From NCBI GenBank assembly GCA_007693745.1, contig REDA01000046.1:1-64000 (forward strand): 64,000 nt of DNA. Reading direction: 5' to 3'. Position 1 is the stretch's first letter. Each line of letters opens with the position of its first letter. The stretch is from Balneolaceae bacterium. GTDB taxonomy: Bacteria; Bacteroidota; Rhodothermia; Balneolales; Balneolaceae. The notes under the pieces are model-generated. The model had not been told where the DNA came from and did no database searches. It saw nothing but the letters and a program-made list of their open reading frames with translations. Below, piece after piece: positions 1-8,731 of the stretch. The position numbers were made by a program, and so were the translations under genes.

Positions 1-7
1 GGGGCTT

Positions 8-2638
8 TTACTTCACCAGGATCATCTGCATGGAGCTGCTGTAGAAAGAAGTATGAAACCGGTAGAGGTAGAGTCCGCTGGAAAGAAATGAGCCGTCGAA
101 TGTAACCTGATGCATACCTGCTTCGCGGTTTTCGTCCAGCAGGGTGGTGATGCGTCTGCCCAGCAGGTCAAAGAGTTCCAGTTTTACCCGGGTTCCAACC
201 TGAAGCCGGAACCGGATCGTTGTTTCCTGCTGAAACGGATTCGGATAGTTTTGATAGAGCCTGAAGGAGCCGGAGTCATCCGGATCAAATCCGTTGGAGG
301 GTTTGTCGGAAGCAGCCTCCAGGGAGAAATTGTTGAACGTGACCCGGTTCCCGTCATCGGCAAGCGGGTCGTCTGCTTCAAACCGGATTCGTATTTTAAA
401 ATTTGGATTGTCGTTCACTTCAGGGGCAGAAGAGAAATCGATCTGAAAGAGACTATACTCCTCAGTGAGATCAAACAGGTTTTCAGAGAGTCCGGTTGTG
501 ACCCAGTCTGGTTCTTCAGGAGTTGCAGAGTAGTCGATTCGAAGTTGCTGAGCGGCGCCTTCGTCGATTGCGGCAAAGGAGAATGACAGATCGCTTAGAC
601 CGGTTGTTGGAAGGTGAAAGAGAAGGTGATTCTCACCGGCGCTTCCCCTGAAAGGCTGACGTACCTGCAGGCCCCTCATGTTCTCTTCGCTGTAGGCTCT
701 GCCCTCATTGCCAATCGTGTTGTAGTTCAGGGCAGTAGGCCGGTTTCTGCGTTCCATGGAGGCTTTGCGCCAGTCGGGGTGGCTGCTGTCGAAAGGGTAT
801 CCCTGCAGGGAGGAGTGATACCTTATTTGTGCGTCCTGACCTGACTGGGAGTAGGTCGCAGTTACTTTTTCGAGAGGGGTATTGTTGGGCAGTTCGTCGG
901 TGAAAGCCCAGAAGTAATGAAGCCGGTTTTCGGGCTGGGGTCCCAGCTGGCTGTCCATCCAGGCCAGGCGTTCACTGAGCCAGTTTTTCATCCAGTTTAC
1001 TTCATCCATCCAGGTGTTTCCGATGTACCAGTTTGGCCAGACGTAGCTTCCAAGCCGCGGCCATCGCTGAAAATCACGAGCCTGGGATTCCTGGAGCTGT
1101 TCCCGGTTCGCATCGATCATCCCCAGCAGATACTCATTGGAGAAGATACCCTGCCGGAGTTCCCACCAGCGGCTTTTCAGCCGTTCCATATAGTCGGGGT
1201 CTTCCATCAGGCGCAGATACCATTCGCGGATATTACAACCGATAAAACAGTCGTTCACCATAATTTCATGGTACCAGCCCCGCGGAATCCATCCCTCCAG
1301 GTAGTTCCCGATGCCGAGACTGAGATTGTAATCCCAGACGGGGCCCATGATCAGTTTACCATCCCTGTCTTTGTACATGAAGGTGCTCAGACGGAAGCCA
1401 TCGATCTCTTTGAGAAGCTCGGTGTGGAGGAAATGGTCGATAAATGAATCGGTGTCGATGTACTTTTCATACCCGATATCCGGATTCCTGAACTGTTCTC
1501 CGAAGAGGGCTTCTTCAAAGTCGCTCATGTAATTCCGGATCCATTCGCGCTGATCTCTGGTCATGTCAATCTCATGGGGACGCACATGGGCCAGCTGAGT
1601 ACCGCGGCGGGTCCTGAAACCCGATTCCCCGGGGTTCAGGCGGTCTTTTTTGATGATATATCCGCCTGTGATTTCAGGTTCGCTGTTATCTTCCGGAGCA
1701 ATTTTGGTGATGTTTACCCTGTTGTTGTCCCACTTAATCCGCTCCACCAGAACATAGACGCCGTGATAGTGCTGCATGGTAACAGGGCCGGTTCCGCTGT
1801 GCAGAAAGAGTTCCACATAGCGGGTTCGGGGAGCGTACCATCCCATCTCTTCGGAGAGCTGATAAGCCACAACATTTCGCATCAGGGTCATGTCGGTATA
1901 GGGAGCATAGAGAATCCAGTTGTTCTCGGAAGGCATCCCGAGAAGGGGCAGGTTTCGGTTCTCATCCTCTTCATCACGAAGAGAAAGTCCAAACATATTT
2001 TTTGGAAACATCAGAGAACTGGAACCCCGTTTGTTGATCTCCATCCGGCTGTAGAGAGGGTTTTCGCCGGGGAATGAATACCTGCCATCCGTTTTGTCGT
2101 TCAGCAGTGTGATGGCTGCCGGAACGCGCACGTCTGGAGTAATCTGCTGATTGTAGGCGTTCACGATGATCAGGGGCAGATCGGAGGTGAATGCTGCCAC
2201 CTCCGCAGAGAGGCGGTTGTAGGTGTGGGATGCCACTTCACTGGTCTGGCCGCCCCGGAACGCTGCAGCCCGCACGGTAACGGAGCCAGTCATTCGAATC
2301 GGTGCGGTGTAGCGCTGGCCGTTTTGGGGAGAGGGGCGTGTATTGTTGAGTGTGTAAAAGATTTCTGCAGCGCTGTCACTTTCGAGGATCAATTGAAAGG
2401 GTTCCTGATAGGGGCCTCCCTGATGGGAAAAGAGAGGGGCAGAAATCTCCGGTTCGGTGCCGGCCGGTTGTTCCGCAGCACTCTTTTCAGCAATGGAGGT
2501 GGATCCGGGAGAGTAATTACCTGAGCCGGCAAGAGTGGTGGCCGGGTAAAAAGTGGATTCCGGAAACTGATGTAACGCCTGGGAATGAAGCGGGCAGAGA
2601 AATATAAAAAGAGTCAGTAAACGAATGGGTAGTTTCAT
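8..2638 (-). CDS. Secreted CotH-family protein with type IX sorting domain
   Basis: Large exported protein of 876 residues when started at the ATG at 2638, where a typical signal peptide follows (MKLPIRLL..., hydrophobic core, cut near SQA). The frame stays open 27 codons upstream, but that start would bury the signal peptide. Order of domains: a chitobiase/hexosaminidase C-terminal-like beta module at about residues 70-140 ('FYTLNNTRPS', 'VTVRAAAF'), then a CotH kinase-like region at about 150-560 ('INKRGSSS', 'GVYVLVERI', 'GGYIIKKD', 'GPVWDYNLSLG'), a beta-rich part, and in the last 85 residues a type A C-terminal sorting domain ('LYQNYPNPF', 'ELFDLLGRR', 'GLYLYR'). CotH of Bacillus phosphorylates spore-coat proteins; the substrate here is unknown. 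The sorting domain implies passage of the outer membrane by the type IX system and surface attachment or release. The stop lies 8 bases from the window edge, so its downstream neighbour is not visible. Confidence 0.88.
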   Translation of the reverse strand: MKLPIRLLTLFIFLCPLHSQALHQFPESTFYPATTLAGSGNYSPGSTSIAEKSAAEQPAGTEPEISAPLFSHQGGPYQEPFQLILESDSAAEIFYTLNNTRPSPQNGQRYTAPIRMTGSVTVRAAAFRGGQTSEVASHTYNRLSAEVAAFTSDLPLIIVNAYNQQITPDVRVPAAITLLNDKTDGRYSFPGENPLYSRMEINKRGSSSLMFPKNMFGLSLRDEEDENRNLPLLGMPSENNWILYAPYTDMTLMRNVVAYQLSEEMGWYAPRTRYVELFLHSGTGPVTMQHYHGVYVLVERIKWDNNRVNITKIAPEDNSEPEITGGYIIKKDRLNPGESGFRTRRGTQLAHVRPHEIDMTRDQREWIRNYMSDFEEALFGEQFRNPDIGYEKYIDTDSFIDHFLHTELLKEIDGFRLSTFMYKDRDGKLIMGPVWDYNLSLGIGNYLEGWIPRGWYHEIMVNDCFIGCNIREWYLRLMEDPDYMERLKSRWWELRQGIFSNEYLLGMIDANREQLQESQARDFQRWPRLGSYVWPNWYIGNTWMDEVNWMKNWLSERLAWMDSQLGPQPENRLHYFWAFTDELPNNTPLEKVTATYSQSGQDAQIRYHSSLQGYPFDSSHPDWRKASMERRNRPTALNYNTIGNEGRAYSEENMRGLQVRQPFRGSAGENHLLFHLPTTGLSDLSFSFAAIDEGAAQQLRIDYSATPEEPDWVTTGLSENLFDLTEEYSLFQIDFSSAPEVNDNPNFKIRIRFEADDPLADDGNRVTFNNFSLEAASDKPSNGFDPDDSGSFRLYQNYPNPFQQETTIRFRLQVGTRVKLELFDLLGRRITTLLDENREAGMHQVTFDGSFLSSGLYLYRFHTSFYSSSMQMILVK

Positions 2639-2830
2639 GCAGCAATGCGTCCGGAATGAGGCTGTAAATAACGGTACAATGATAGAGTGTAAAGTAAGCT
2701 GTTCTCTTGCATTCTTCAATTAAAACAGAGTGAAAGAGTGAGGCGGTCTTGAATAGCCGGTTTCCCTGAAGTGATAACGGAAAAATATCCCGGGTGTTGC
2801 CGTAATAAGATGAGGCAGCAGAGAAGAGAG

Positions 2831-2882
2831 AAAAAAAAGAGCTGTATCCCTAAGCAAATGGGGGGTTGCAGGGACACAGCTC
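2831..2882 (-). terminator. Intrinsic terminator of the small exported protein gene
   Basis: Read on the minus strand, a 12-bp stem (GAGCTGTGTCCC pairing with GGGATACAGCTC, one G-U pair) is followed directly by eight Ts. Arms are at 2871-2882 and 2839-2850, and the T run is at 2838-2831. It lies 22 bases past the stop of the gene at 2905-3315, so that gene is probably transcribed alone and at a high level. Confidence 0.85.
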
Positions 2883-2904
2883 AGGTGAGATTAGAAAGGG
2901 TTTG

Positions 2905-3315
2905 TCAGAGGTAGAATATTTCAGCAACCTGGGTTCCGGAGTAAGTCCCGGCCTTTGATGCGGTGCTGTTTTTAGCAGTAAACTGAAGCCTCAAACCGCC
3001 GTTGCCGTCGAGGGATTGATTTACGGTTGAATCAAGAGTCATGTTGTCGCTGCCATTTGCAAGTGAGAGCATATCTGAAGCAGAGGTGATGACCTGTACA
3101 TCTTCGGGGAGAGTCAGGTAGAAATCACCGTAGAGTACCTCATCGGTTTCATCAGAAAACGTGATCAGCTGGCCGCTGTCGGAGCGTTCCACCGAGCTGC
3201 CGGAAACAACTTCCACGCGAACTTCCATGACTGCGGTTGAGAGGCCCTGTGCTGCTGCAAAAAGTGGCATAAGGGTCAGTGCGAGGGTCAGGAGAGAGAG
3301 TGTTGTTGTTTTCAT
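2905..3315 (-). CDS. Small exported protein, DUF4402/pilin-like beta fold
   Basis: A 136-residue protein with a clear signal peptide (MKTTTLSLLTLALTLMPLFA, cleavage near AAAQG). The mature part of about 112 residues is rich in Ser, Thr, Asp and Gly, lacks Cys, and appears all-beta. It ends in 'AGTYSGTQVAEIFYL', which resembles the closing strand of DUF4402 and other pilin-like secreted proteins ('GTYTGT.TVTV'). I infer a periplasmic or surface structural protein, but the family call is by resemblance only. It is a single-gene unit: a strong terminator follows it and a very AT-rich stretch (about 3340-3480) lies upstream, as for an abundantly expressed or foreign gene. No neighbour suggests a pathway. 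Confidence 0.65.
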   Translation of the reverse strand: MKTTTLSLLTLALTLMPLFAAAQGLSTAVMEVRVEVVSGSSVERSDSGQLITFSDETDEVLYGDFYLTLPEDVQVITSASDMLSLANGSDNMTLDSTVNQSLDGNGGLRLQFTAKNSTASKAGTYSGTQVAEIFYL

Positions 3316-3587
3316 GATGTTCAGCCTTTGGTGTTTGTCTCTATGAATAAAATATTAATACTTCTTAATAAATCCAATAGAAAAGATTAAAAAATTTTAA
3401 TAAATAAGATCTAAAAAATGTTAAGTTAAATAATTTCAATAATTAATAATTATTAAAAAATTTTAATGTTAGGAAAAGGGGAGGGTCATCTTTGTTCTTA
3501 GGATGGTCTGGATTATCCATGAAACCGGGATTGGACCCCCAAAGAATGTGATTTCAATCTTTGCAAAGGAATCCATAGCTTCATGCA

Positions 3588-6014
3588 ATGGCACGCAAGT
3601 ATGTTGATATCGCTTTTCCTGCGGCAGTCCGCTCTCTCTTCACCTACCATACGGCAAAGGATCTTTCTCTTGAGCCCGGAATGCGGGTATGGGTTCCATT
3701 GAGAAAGGAGTTTGCAATCGGTATGATTGTGCGTGTGCACCTTCAGAAACCAGCATTTGAAACAAGGCCGGTTGAGTTGGTTCTGGATCAGGAACCGGTG
3801 ATGAGCGAACAACTTCTCCGGCTTGCCGACTGGGTGCACAGATTCTATTACTGTAGTCTTGGCGAGGCAATACAGGCCGCTCTTCCGGCCGGTCTCAATT
3901 TTTCATCGGAAAAGATTCTGAAGGTGAAGGCCGGATTTAAGGAGGGGATTACAGATCGGCAGTCTGCTATTCTGAAAGAACTTGAAAAGAGCTTCTATAC
4001 CCTGCAGGATGCCAAAAAACGATGGAGGGAGAGTCCGGAAAAAGAGGAACTTGCCCGAATGCTGAAAAAGGGCTGGATCACCGTGTGGGAGTCGCCCCGG
4101 CGGAAAATGGAAACCAGAAAGATCAAACACTGGAGCTTCGCCGAAGGGATCGATCCGCCTGCACTGATTGAATCGCAGGAGGAGTCGCAGAAGAAACTGA
4201 AATGGGTGCAGGCTTTTCAGCGGCTGACGGAAATGGAGATGCCGGCTTCTTCAACCCTGCTGCTGAAGGAGGATAAGATCAGCTCATATTCTCTTTCGAG
4301 GCTCGAAAAAGAGGGATGGATCGTCCCGGCAGATCTGGAAGTTGAGACACAGCCTGATCATCACGGGATGCACGAACCTTCGAATCTGAAGGAGCTGACA
4401 GTGCGGCAGAAACAGATTCTTGAGGAAATCACTCAGCCTCTGAAAGACCGGCAGTATAAAAGTTTTCTGATCTATGGGGTAACCGGTTCCGGAAAGACAG
4501 AGGTCTATATTCATGCGCTGAAAATGGTGATGGAGCAGGGGCGCGGCGGACTGGTACTGGTTCCTGAAATTGCGCTTACACCGCAGACGGTGAAGCGGTT
4601 TTATGAAATATTTGGAGATCAGATTGCAGTGCTGCACAGTCGCCTTTCCGAAAGAGAGCGATTTGATGCCTGGCAGAGCCTGAAATCAGGCAAGAAGCGT
4701 ATAGCTATTGGTCCGCGTTCTGCGGTATTTGCCCCTGTCCGGGATCCCGGTCTGATCGTAGTGGATGAGGAGCATGATACCTCATACAAGCAGTACGATC
4801 CGGCCCCGCGCTACCATGCCAGAGATGTGGCGATCATGCGGGCTCACAGTGAGAATGCCGTGGTTCTGCTGGGCTCAGCCACTCCGGGTATGGTTTCCGT
4901 AAAAGCTGTGCAGGAGAATAAACACACCCTTCTCACACTACCGGACCGGCCCTCCGGAAAGATGCCGGAGGTGAAGGTGCTGTCTCTGAAAGAGTACAAA
5001 GGAGCGATGCGCGGTCCGCTTACAGTAGAGCTCTGGCAGGAAGTGGAAGCTGCGCTGAGCCGAAAGGAGCAGGTGATATTACTCTACAACCGCAGGGGAT
5101 TTGCCTCTTTTTTGCAATGTAAGGAGTGCGGATGGATCCCTCAGAGCCCGGAAAGTTCTACAACGCTTACCTATCACAAGAAAAAAAACATTCTGCTGGA
5201 TCACTATAGCGGTTACTCCAGGCGCGCTGACACATCCTGCGAACTTTGCGGCTCGGGCAGGCTTGAAACGAAGGGCAGCGGAACCCAGCAGGTGGAGGAA
5301 GAGATTGAGGAACTTTTCCCGTCGGCGAAGCTGCTCAGGATGGATCGCGATTCCACATCCGGAAAACATGCACACCGGCTTATCTATCAGAAATTTCTGG
5401 ATGGAGAGGCGGATATCCTGATCGGTACGCAAATCGTAGCCAAGGGACTCGATTTTCCAAACGTTACCGTTGTGGGAGTGATCAATGCCGATACCGAACT
5501 CGCCTTTCCCTCATTCCGCGCGGGCGAACGGATGTTCCAGCTGCTGAGTCAGGTAGCGGGCCGTGCCGGGAGAGCAGAGAAACCGGGACGCGTTTATGTG
5601 CAGACATGGAAACCGGAACATCCCGCCATACGCTATGCCCAGACGCACGATTTCAAAATGTTTGCCGCCCGGGAGCTTCAGGACCGGGAAATGCTGAATT
5701 TTCCGCCGTTTTCGCGCATGGTTGTATTTCAGTTCAAGGCAGCATCCTGGAGCCGGGTACAGCTGGTGGCCGACCGATTCTGTGATGCCATGAGAAGGGT
5801 GGCAGGCGAAAACAGTGTCATGGGCCCGGCACCCTCGGTGATTGAATGGATGAACGGACAGTATCAGTGGGAAGCGAACATTCGACTGAACCGACAGCAT
5901 TCGGCCCGCCAGATCGAACGGCTGCTCGATCAGATATTTGCAGCCTTTGAGCAGATTAAACCCAAAGGAGCCTCATCCGTCCGTATCAATGTGGATGTGG
6001 ATGCGGTTGAATAG
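3588..6014 (+). CDS. priA: Primosomal helicase PriA (inner zinc site lost)
   Basis: PriA is the 3'-to-5' superfamily 2 helicase that recognises stalled forks and reloads the replicative helicase. The N-terminal DNA-binding domain starts in usual fashion ('ARKYVDIAFP'), Walker A is G297-T304 (GVTGSGKT), the DEAH-type box reads 'VVDEEHD', and the C-terminal helicase motifs are present ('GTQIVAKGLDFP', 'QVAGRAGRAEKPG'). At 808 residues it is near the size of Bacteroidota PriA and longer than E. coli PriA (732). The zinc module is odd. E. coli uses eight cysteines in four CxxC pairs. Here C511/C514 and C551/C554 (pairs 1 and 4) remain, but pairs 2 and 3 are S520/S523 and D538/S541, with all spacings identical to E. 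coli. The helicase part is otherwise intact, so I call it functional. No operon partner: a repeat-bearing gap follows. Confidence 0.95.
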   Translation: MARKYVDIAFPAAVRSLFTYHTAKDLSLEPGMRVWVPLRKEFAIGMIVRVHLQKPAFETRPVELVLDQEPVMSEQLLRLADWVHRFYYCSLGEAIQAALPAGLNFSSEKILKVKAGFKEGITDRQSAILKELEKSFYTLQDAKKRWRESPEKEELARMLKKGWITVWESPRRKMETRKIKHWSFAEGIDPPALIESQEESQKKLKWVQAFQRLTEMEMPASSTLLLKEDKISSYSLSRLEKEGWIVPADLEVETQPDHHGMHEPSNLKELTVRQKQILEEITQPLKDRQYKSFLIYGVTGSGKTEVYIHALKMVMEQGRGGLVLVPEIALTPQTVKRFYEIFGDQIAVLHSRLSERERFDAWQSLKSGKKRIAIGPRSAVFAPVRDPGLIVVDEEHDTSYKQYDPAPRYHARDVAIMRAHSENAVVLLGSATPGMVSVKAVQENKHTLLTLPDRPSGKMPEVKVLSLKEYKGAMRGPLTVELWQEVEAALSRKEQVILLYNRRGFASFLQCKECGWIPQSPESSTTLTYHKKKNILLDHYSGYSRRADTSCELCGSGRLETKGSGTQQVEEEIEELFPSAKLLRMDRDSTSGKHAHRLIYQKFLDGEADILIGTQIVAKGLDFPNVTVVGVINADTELAFPSFRAGERMFQLLSQVAGRAGRAEKPGRVYVQTWKPEHPAIRYAQTHDFKMFAARELQDREMLNFPPFSRMVVFQFKAASWSRVQLVADRFCDAMRRVAGENSVMGPAPSVIEWMNGQYQWEANIRLNRQHSARQIERLLDQIFAAFEQIKPKGASSVRINVDVDAVE

Positions 6015-6115
6015 CGTATCTGATAAATTCCTGATTCAACGCATACCTTGACCACAATTGTCAGTGTACAATTTTTTAATTAAATTAAAAGAATAACAGG
6101 TACGTTTATCTAAAT

Positions 6116-6253
6116 AGAGCTTTGAAATAGAAGATGTTTTGCACAAGATCAAGGCGGGAGCAACTTTAAAACCGAAGCCTCTTTGCTATACGTGAGGTGT
6201 TTAACTTTGCGAAAATGAAAATATTGGGTAGAAGAACAGTACTTCAAAGCTCT
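6116..6253 (+). repeat. Dispersed palindromic element, copy A
   Basis: A 138-bp element bounded by inverted repeats: 'agagctttgaaat' at the left against 'acttcaaagctct' at the right (12 of 13 match). The inner motif 'ttttgcacaagatcaaggcg' is nearly identical to copy B at 55263-55397; over 31 bases starting there the two differ at two positions. The right half also aligns with copies B, C and D ('aagaacagt' before the right end). Arms inside the termini are partly complementary, so the whole element can fold as a long imperfect hairpin. It contains no reading frame. I infer a MITE-like or REP-like element, or a structured RNA. Confidence 0.8.
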
Positions 6254-6256
6254 CGA

Positions 6257-6293
6257 AAAAAAAGAACTGGATAAGAGCTGAGATTCTTTTTTT
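6257..6293. terminator. Possible bidirectional AT-rich terminator
   Basis: A perfect 10-bp inverted repeat, 'aaaaaaagaa' (6257-6266) and 'ttcttttttt' (6284-6293), with a 17-base loop. The run of Ts on the plus strand fits a weak intrinsic terminator after priA, although the stem is almost purely A-T. Confidence 0.35.
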
Positions 6294-6390
6294 GAGGGTC
6301 ATCATTTTCGGCGATTCAGGCAATGTTGACCGGGTAGCAGAGGCAGGAGATGGGTCGGGAATAAATGCAGGTTAAGAAGGTAAGAGAATC

Positions 6391-6942
6391 ATGGATAATC
6401 GTGCTGAGGGAATGGAGAGATTTTCAAGACGTCAATTTTTGAAAGTTTCGGCAATTTGGGCAGGGGGTACATGGGTAATCGGGATGCCTGCACTTCAGGG
6501 TAAATCGTTTACTGTGCTTTCGGAGCAGGAGGCAGTGATTATGGATGCCCTGGCCGATACGATCATTCCGCCCGATGAGGAGTATGTGGGGGGCAGAGAA
6601 GCGATGGTAACCCGCTTTCTGGATCAGCAGCTTGGCCGCTACGGCTATCTTCAACGGGAAAAAGAGCGGTATCACACCTGCCTGCCGGCGCTGAACCGAA
6701 GCTCCCTGAATCGTTTTGGGGAGCTTTTTACGGAGCTGGATGAAGAGGCAAGAACAGCTCACCTCACGGAGATTGAGGCCGGATTGCACGATTCCGGAGC
6801 CCTGGAGAATGGATGGGGTGAATACAGCCCTTCCGCCTTTTTCCGGCTGGTTCGGGATCACTGTATGATGGGGTTTTATGGCAGCCCGCAGCATGGCGGG
6901 AATAAACATTTTGTCAGTTTCAGGATGCTGGGGCTCACGTAA
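6391..6942 (+). CDS. Gluconate 2-dehydrogenase subunit 3 family protein
   Basis: A 183-residue small subunit of a membrane-associated GMC dehydrogenase. The N-terminus carries a twin-arginine-type signal ('FSRRQFLKVSA' then a hydrophobic stretch and 'GMPALQG'), typical of subunit 3 proteins, which escort the cofactor-bearing large subunit through the Tat pathway. The body shows the family pattern: 'LSEQEAVIMDALADTIIPP', a helical middle part, and a C-terminal 'FYGSPQHGGNKHFVSFRMLGL' (family: H-G-G-N near the end). The next gene, 32 bases downstream, is the FAD-binding large subunit, so the two form an operon. The usual multihaem cytochrome c third subunit is not in this window. An internal Met8 just before the RR motif is an alternative start. 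Confidence 0.88.
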   Translation: MDNRAEGMERFSRRQFLKVSAIWAGGTWVIGMPALQGKSFTVLSEQEAVIMDALADTIIPPDEEYVGGREAMVTRFLDQQLGRYGYLQREKERYHTCLPALNRSSLNRFGELFTELDEEARTAHLTEIEAGLHDSGALENGWGEYSPSAFFRLVRDHCMMGFYGSPQHGGNKHFVSFRMLGLT

Positions 6943-6974
6943 TTTCCAACCGAAATTCAGGGAGAAAGAAATCA

Positions 6975-8636
6975 ATGACAATCCGGGATAAACATGCAGA
7001 TGCAGTAGTGGTCGGTTCGGGTGCAGGCGGCGGTGTAGTGGCCAAAGAGCTGAGCGAGGCCGGCCTGAAGGTCGTTCTGCTGGAGCGCGGAGGCTGGGCG
7101 CATTATGCGGCGCATGGTGACGATGAACTGACCGCACAGCGCTCTTTTCCTCTGGAAGCTTTTTTTGGTCCGGATAACGAACGTTACCGCAGGGTTGCGG
7201 TGGACCGGCAGGGGAACGAGCGTGTGGTTCTGCCCAACGACTGGGCTTATCAAAACAACGCGGCCTGTGTTGGCTCGGGAACCGTGAGTTACGGCGCCAT
7301 GGCCTGGCGTTTTATGAGAGAGGATTTTACCATGCGTTCCACCTATGGGGATATCGCAGGATCAACCCTGGCCGACTGGCCGATCAGCTATGATGAGCTG
7401 GAACCGCATTATGAGAAAGCGGAGTGGGAAATCGGTGTGGCAGGCGATGATGATCAGAATCCGTTTGCTCCCCCGCGGAAAAAGCCCCACCCCATGCCTC
7501 CGTTTCCGCATACAGAGGAGTCGAAAGTGCTGGAAAAAGCAGCCAAAACGTTGGGCTATCACCCGTTTCCGATACCCATGCTGCGCAATTCAGTTCCGTA
7601 CGATAACCGTCCCGCATGCGTGCACGTACGAAACTGTGTGGGTTTCGCCTGTCCGGTGGATGCAAAAAACGGAACGCAAAACACGGTGATCCCGAAAGCG
7701 ATCGCTACCGGTAACTGTGAACTTCGGATCCACGCCCAGGTGACCCATGTACTGATGAACGACAGTGGAAAAGCAACGGGAGTGCGCTATATCGATAAGG
7801 AGGATCAGGAGCACATCCAGAGCGCCGACATTATTGTGCTCTCTGCATCGGCTACGGAAACACCCCGCCTGCTTCTCAATTCAAGGAACAGGCTGCACCC
7901 CCATGGCATCGGAAATCGTTACGACTGGGTGGGCCGCAATCTTCAGGGACATGCCTACTGCGGGGCTGACGGCCTCTTCGGGGAAGAGCTCTTTAACCGC
8001 GACGGCCCCGGTGCTACCATCGCCATCGCCGATTTTGTTCACAATAATCCGGGCATCACAGGGGGAGCGGTGCTCTGTAACGAATTCATTAAACTGCCTT
8101 ACGCCTACAGCAGCGGCTTTCGGCCACCGGGCAGCAAGAGCTGGGGCCGTGCACACAAGGAGTTTCAGAAACGCAACTACATGCGCAATGTGAGTATCCG
8201 GGGACCCGTACAGGAGGTTCCCAATTTTGAGTCGAGAGTGGAGGTGAGCGATTCGGTGCGCGACTACTGGGAGATGCCGGTTGCACGTATTTCCGGCTTC
8301 AAACTGGACGAGGATATAAAAACCGCGCGATTTATTGCCGATAAAGCGCAAAAATGGCTGGAAGCGGCCGGAGCAACAGAGGTCTGGCAGAGTATCCCGG
8401 GTACCGGTGTCAGCGGCAGCCAGCATCAGTCGGGGACCTGCCGTATGGGTGATGATCCTCAGACGTCGGTTACGGACCGGTACGGAAGGGTTCACGATGT
8501 GGACAACCTCTTTATTGCCGACGGAAGCCTGCATGTGACCAACGGCGGTTTTAATCCGGTGCTGACGATCATGGCTCTTGGATACAGGGTATCCGAATAT
8601 ATTGTAAAAGAGTGGCAGGCCGGAAACCGGTTTTAA
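6975..8636 (+). CDS. GMC-family FAD dehydrogenase, large subunit
   Basis: A 553-residue glucose-methanol-choline oxidoreductase that oxidises a sugar, sugar acid or alcohol in the periplasm, exported with the preceding Tat subunit. The FAD-binding Rossmann motif is at the N-terminus ('VVVGSGAGGGVVAKEL', about residues 10-25, followed by 'LLERGG'). The C-terminal GMC signature includes 'HQSGTCRMG' and 'VTNGGFNPVLTIMALGYR', which hold the catalytic His and Asn. Three cysteines at 215, 221 and 226 resemble the 3Fe-4S ligands of the alpha subunit of bacterial FAD-dependent glucose dehydrogenase and would pass electrons from FAD outwards. The substrate cannot be told from the sequence. The next gene is on the opposite strand, so no cytochrome partner is encoded downstream. 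Confidence 0.9.
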   Translation: MTIRDKHADAVVVGSGAGGGVVAKELSEAGLKVVLLERGGWAHYAAHGDDELTAQRSFPLEAFFGPDNERYRRVAVDRQGNERVVLPNDWAYQNNAACVGSGTVSYGAMAWRFMREDFTMRSTYGDIAGSTLADWPISYDELEPHYEKAEWEIGVAGDDDQNPFAPPRKKPHPMPPFPHTEESKVLEKAAKTLGYHPFPIPMLRNSVPYDNRPACVHVRNCVGFACPVDAKNGTQNTVIPKAIATGNCELRIHAQVTHVLMNDSGKATGVRYIDKEDQEHIQSADIIVLSASATETPRLLLNSRNRLHPHGIGNRYDWVGRNLQGHAYCGADGLFGEELFNRDGPGATIAIADFVHNNPGITGGAVLCNEFIKLPYAYSSGFRPPGSKSWGRAHKEFQKRNYMRNVSIRGPVQEVPNFESRVEVSDSVRDYWEMPVARISGFKLDEDIKTARFIADKAQKWLEAAGATEVWQSIPGTGVSGSQHQSGTCRMGDDPQTSVTDRYGRVHDVDNLFIADGSLHVTNGGFNPVLTIMALGYRVSEYIVKEWQAGNRF

Positions 8637-8731
8637 GGATTTCCCAAAACCCGGTCAGGTGAAACCTGGGAGCGCAATAAACTCCAAACAGAAAGGAATG
8701 CATAGGATTCTTACGTCCTGCTGAAAGGCTC

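Larger units (their letters stand above)
6015..6390. other. Intergenic region with palindromic repeat and AT hairpin
   Basis: A 376-base gap between priA and the GMC dehydrogenase genes. It holds repeat copy A (6116-6253) and, four bases after it, a perfect A-rich/T-rich inverted repeat. I see no open frame with coding character. The promoter of the following dehydrogenase pair presumably lies in 6295-6390, but no convincing -35/-10 pair was found. Confidence 0.6.

Noticed and set aside
110-2607. Several open frames on the plus strand opposite the CotH gene
   Set aside because: They lie wholly inside a large gene with clear domains and a signal peptide, start inside it, and show no recognisable motif.
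5079-5900. Open frames opposite and within priA
   Set aside because: Their sequences reflect the codon pattern of priA and have no family features of their own.
7345-8534. Open frames of up to 217 codons opposite the GMC dehydrogenase
   Set aside because: The GMC protein is continuous with intact FAD and catalytic motifs; long shadow frames are expected in this GC-richer stretch.
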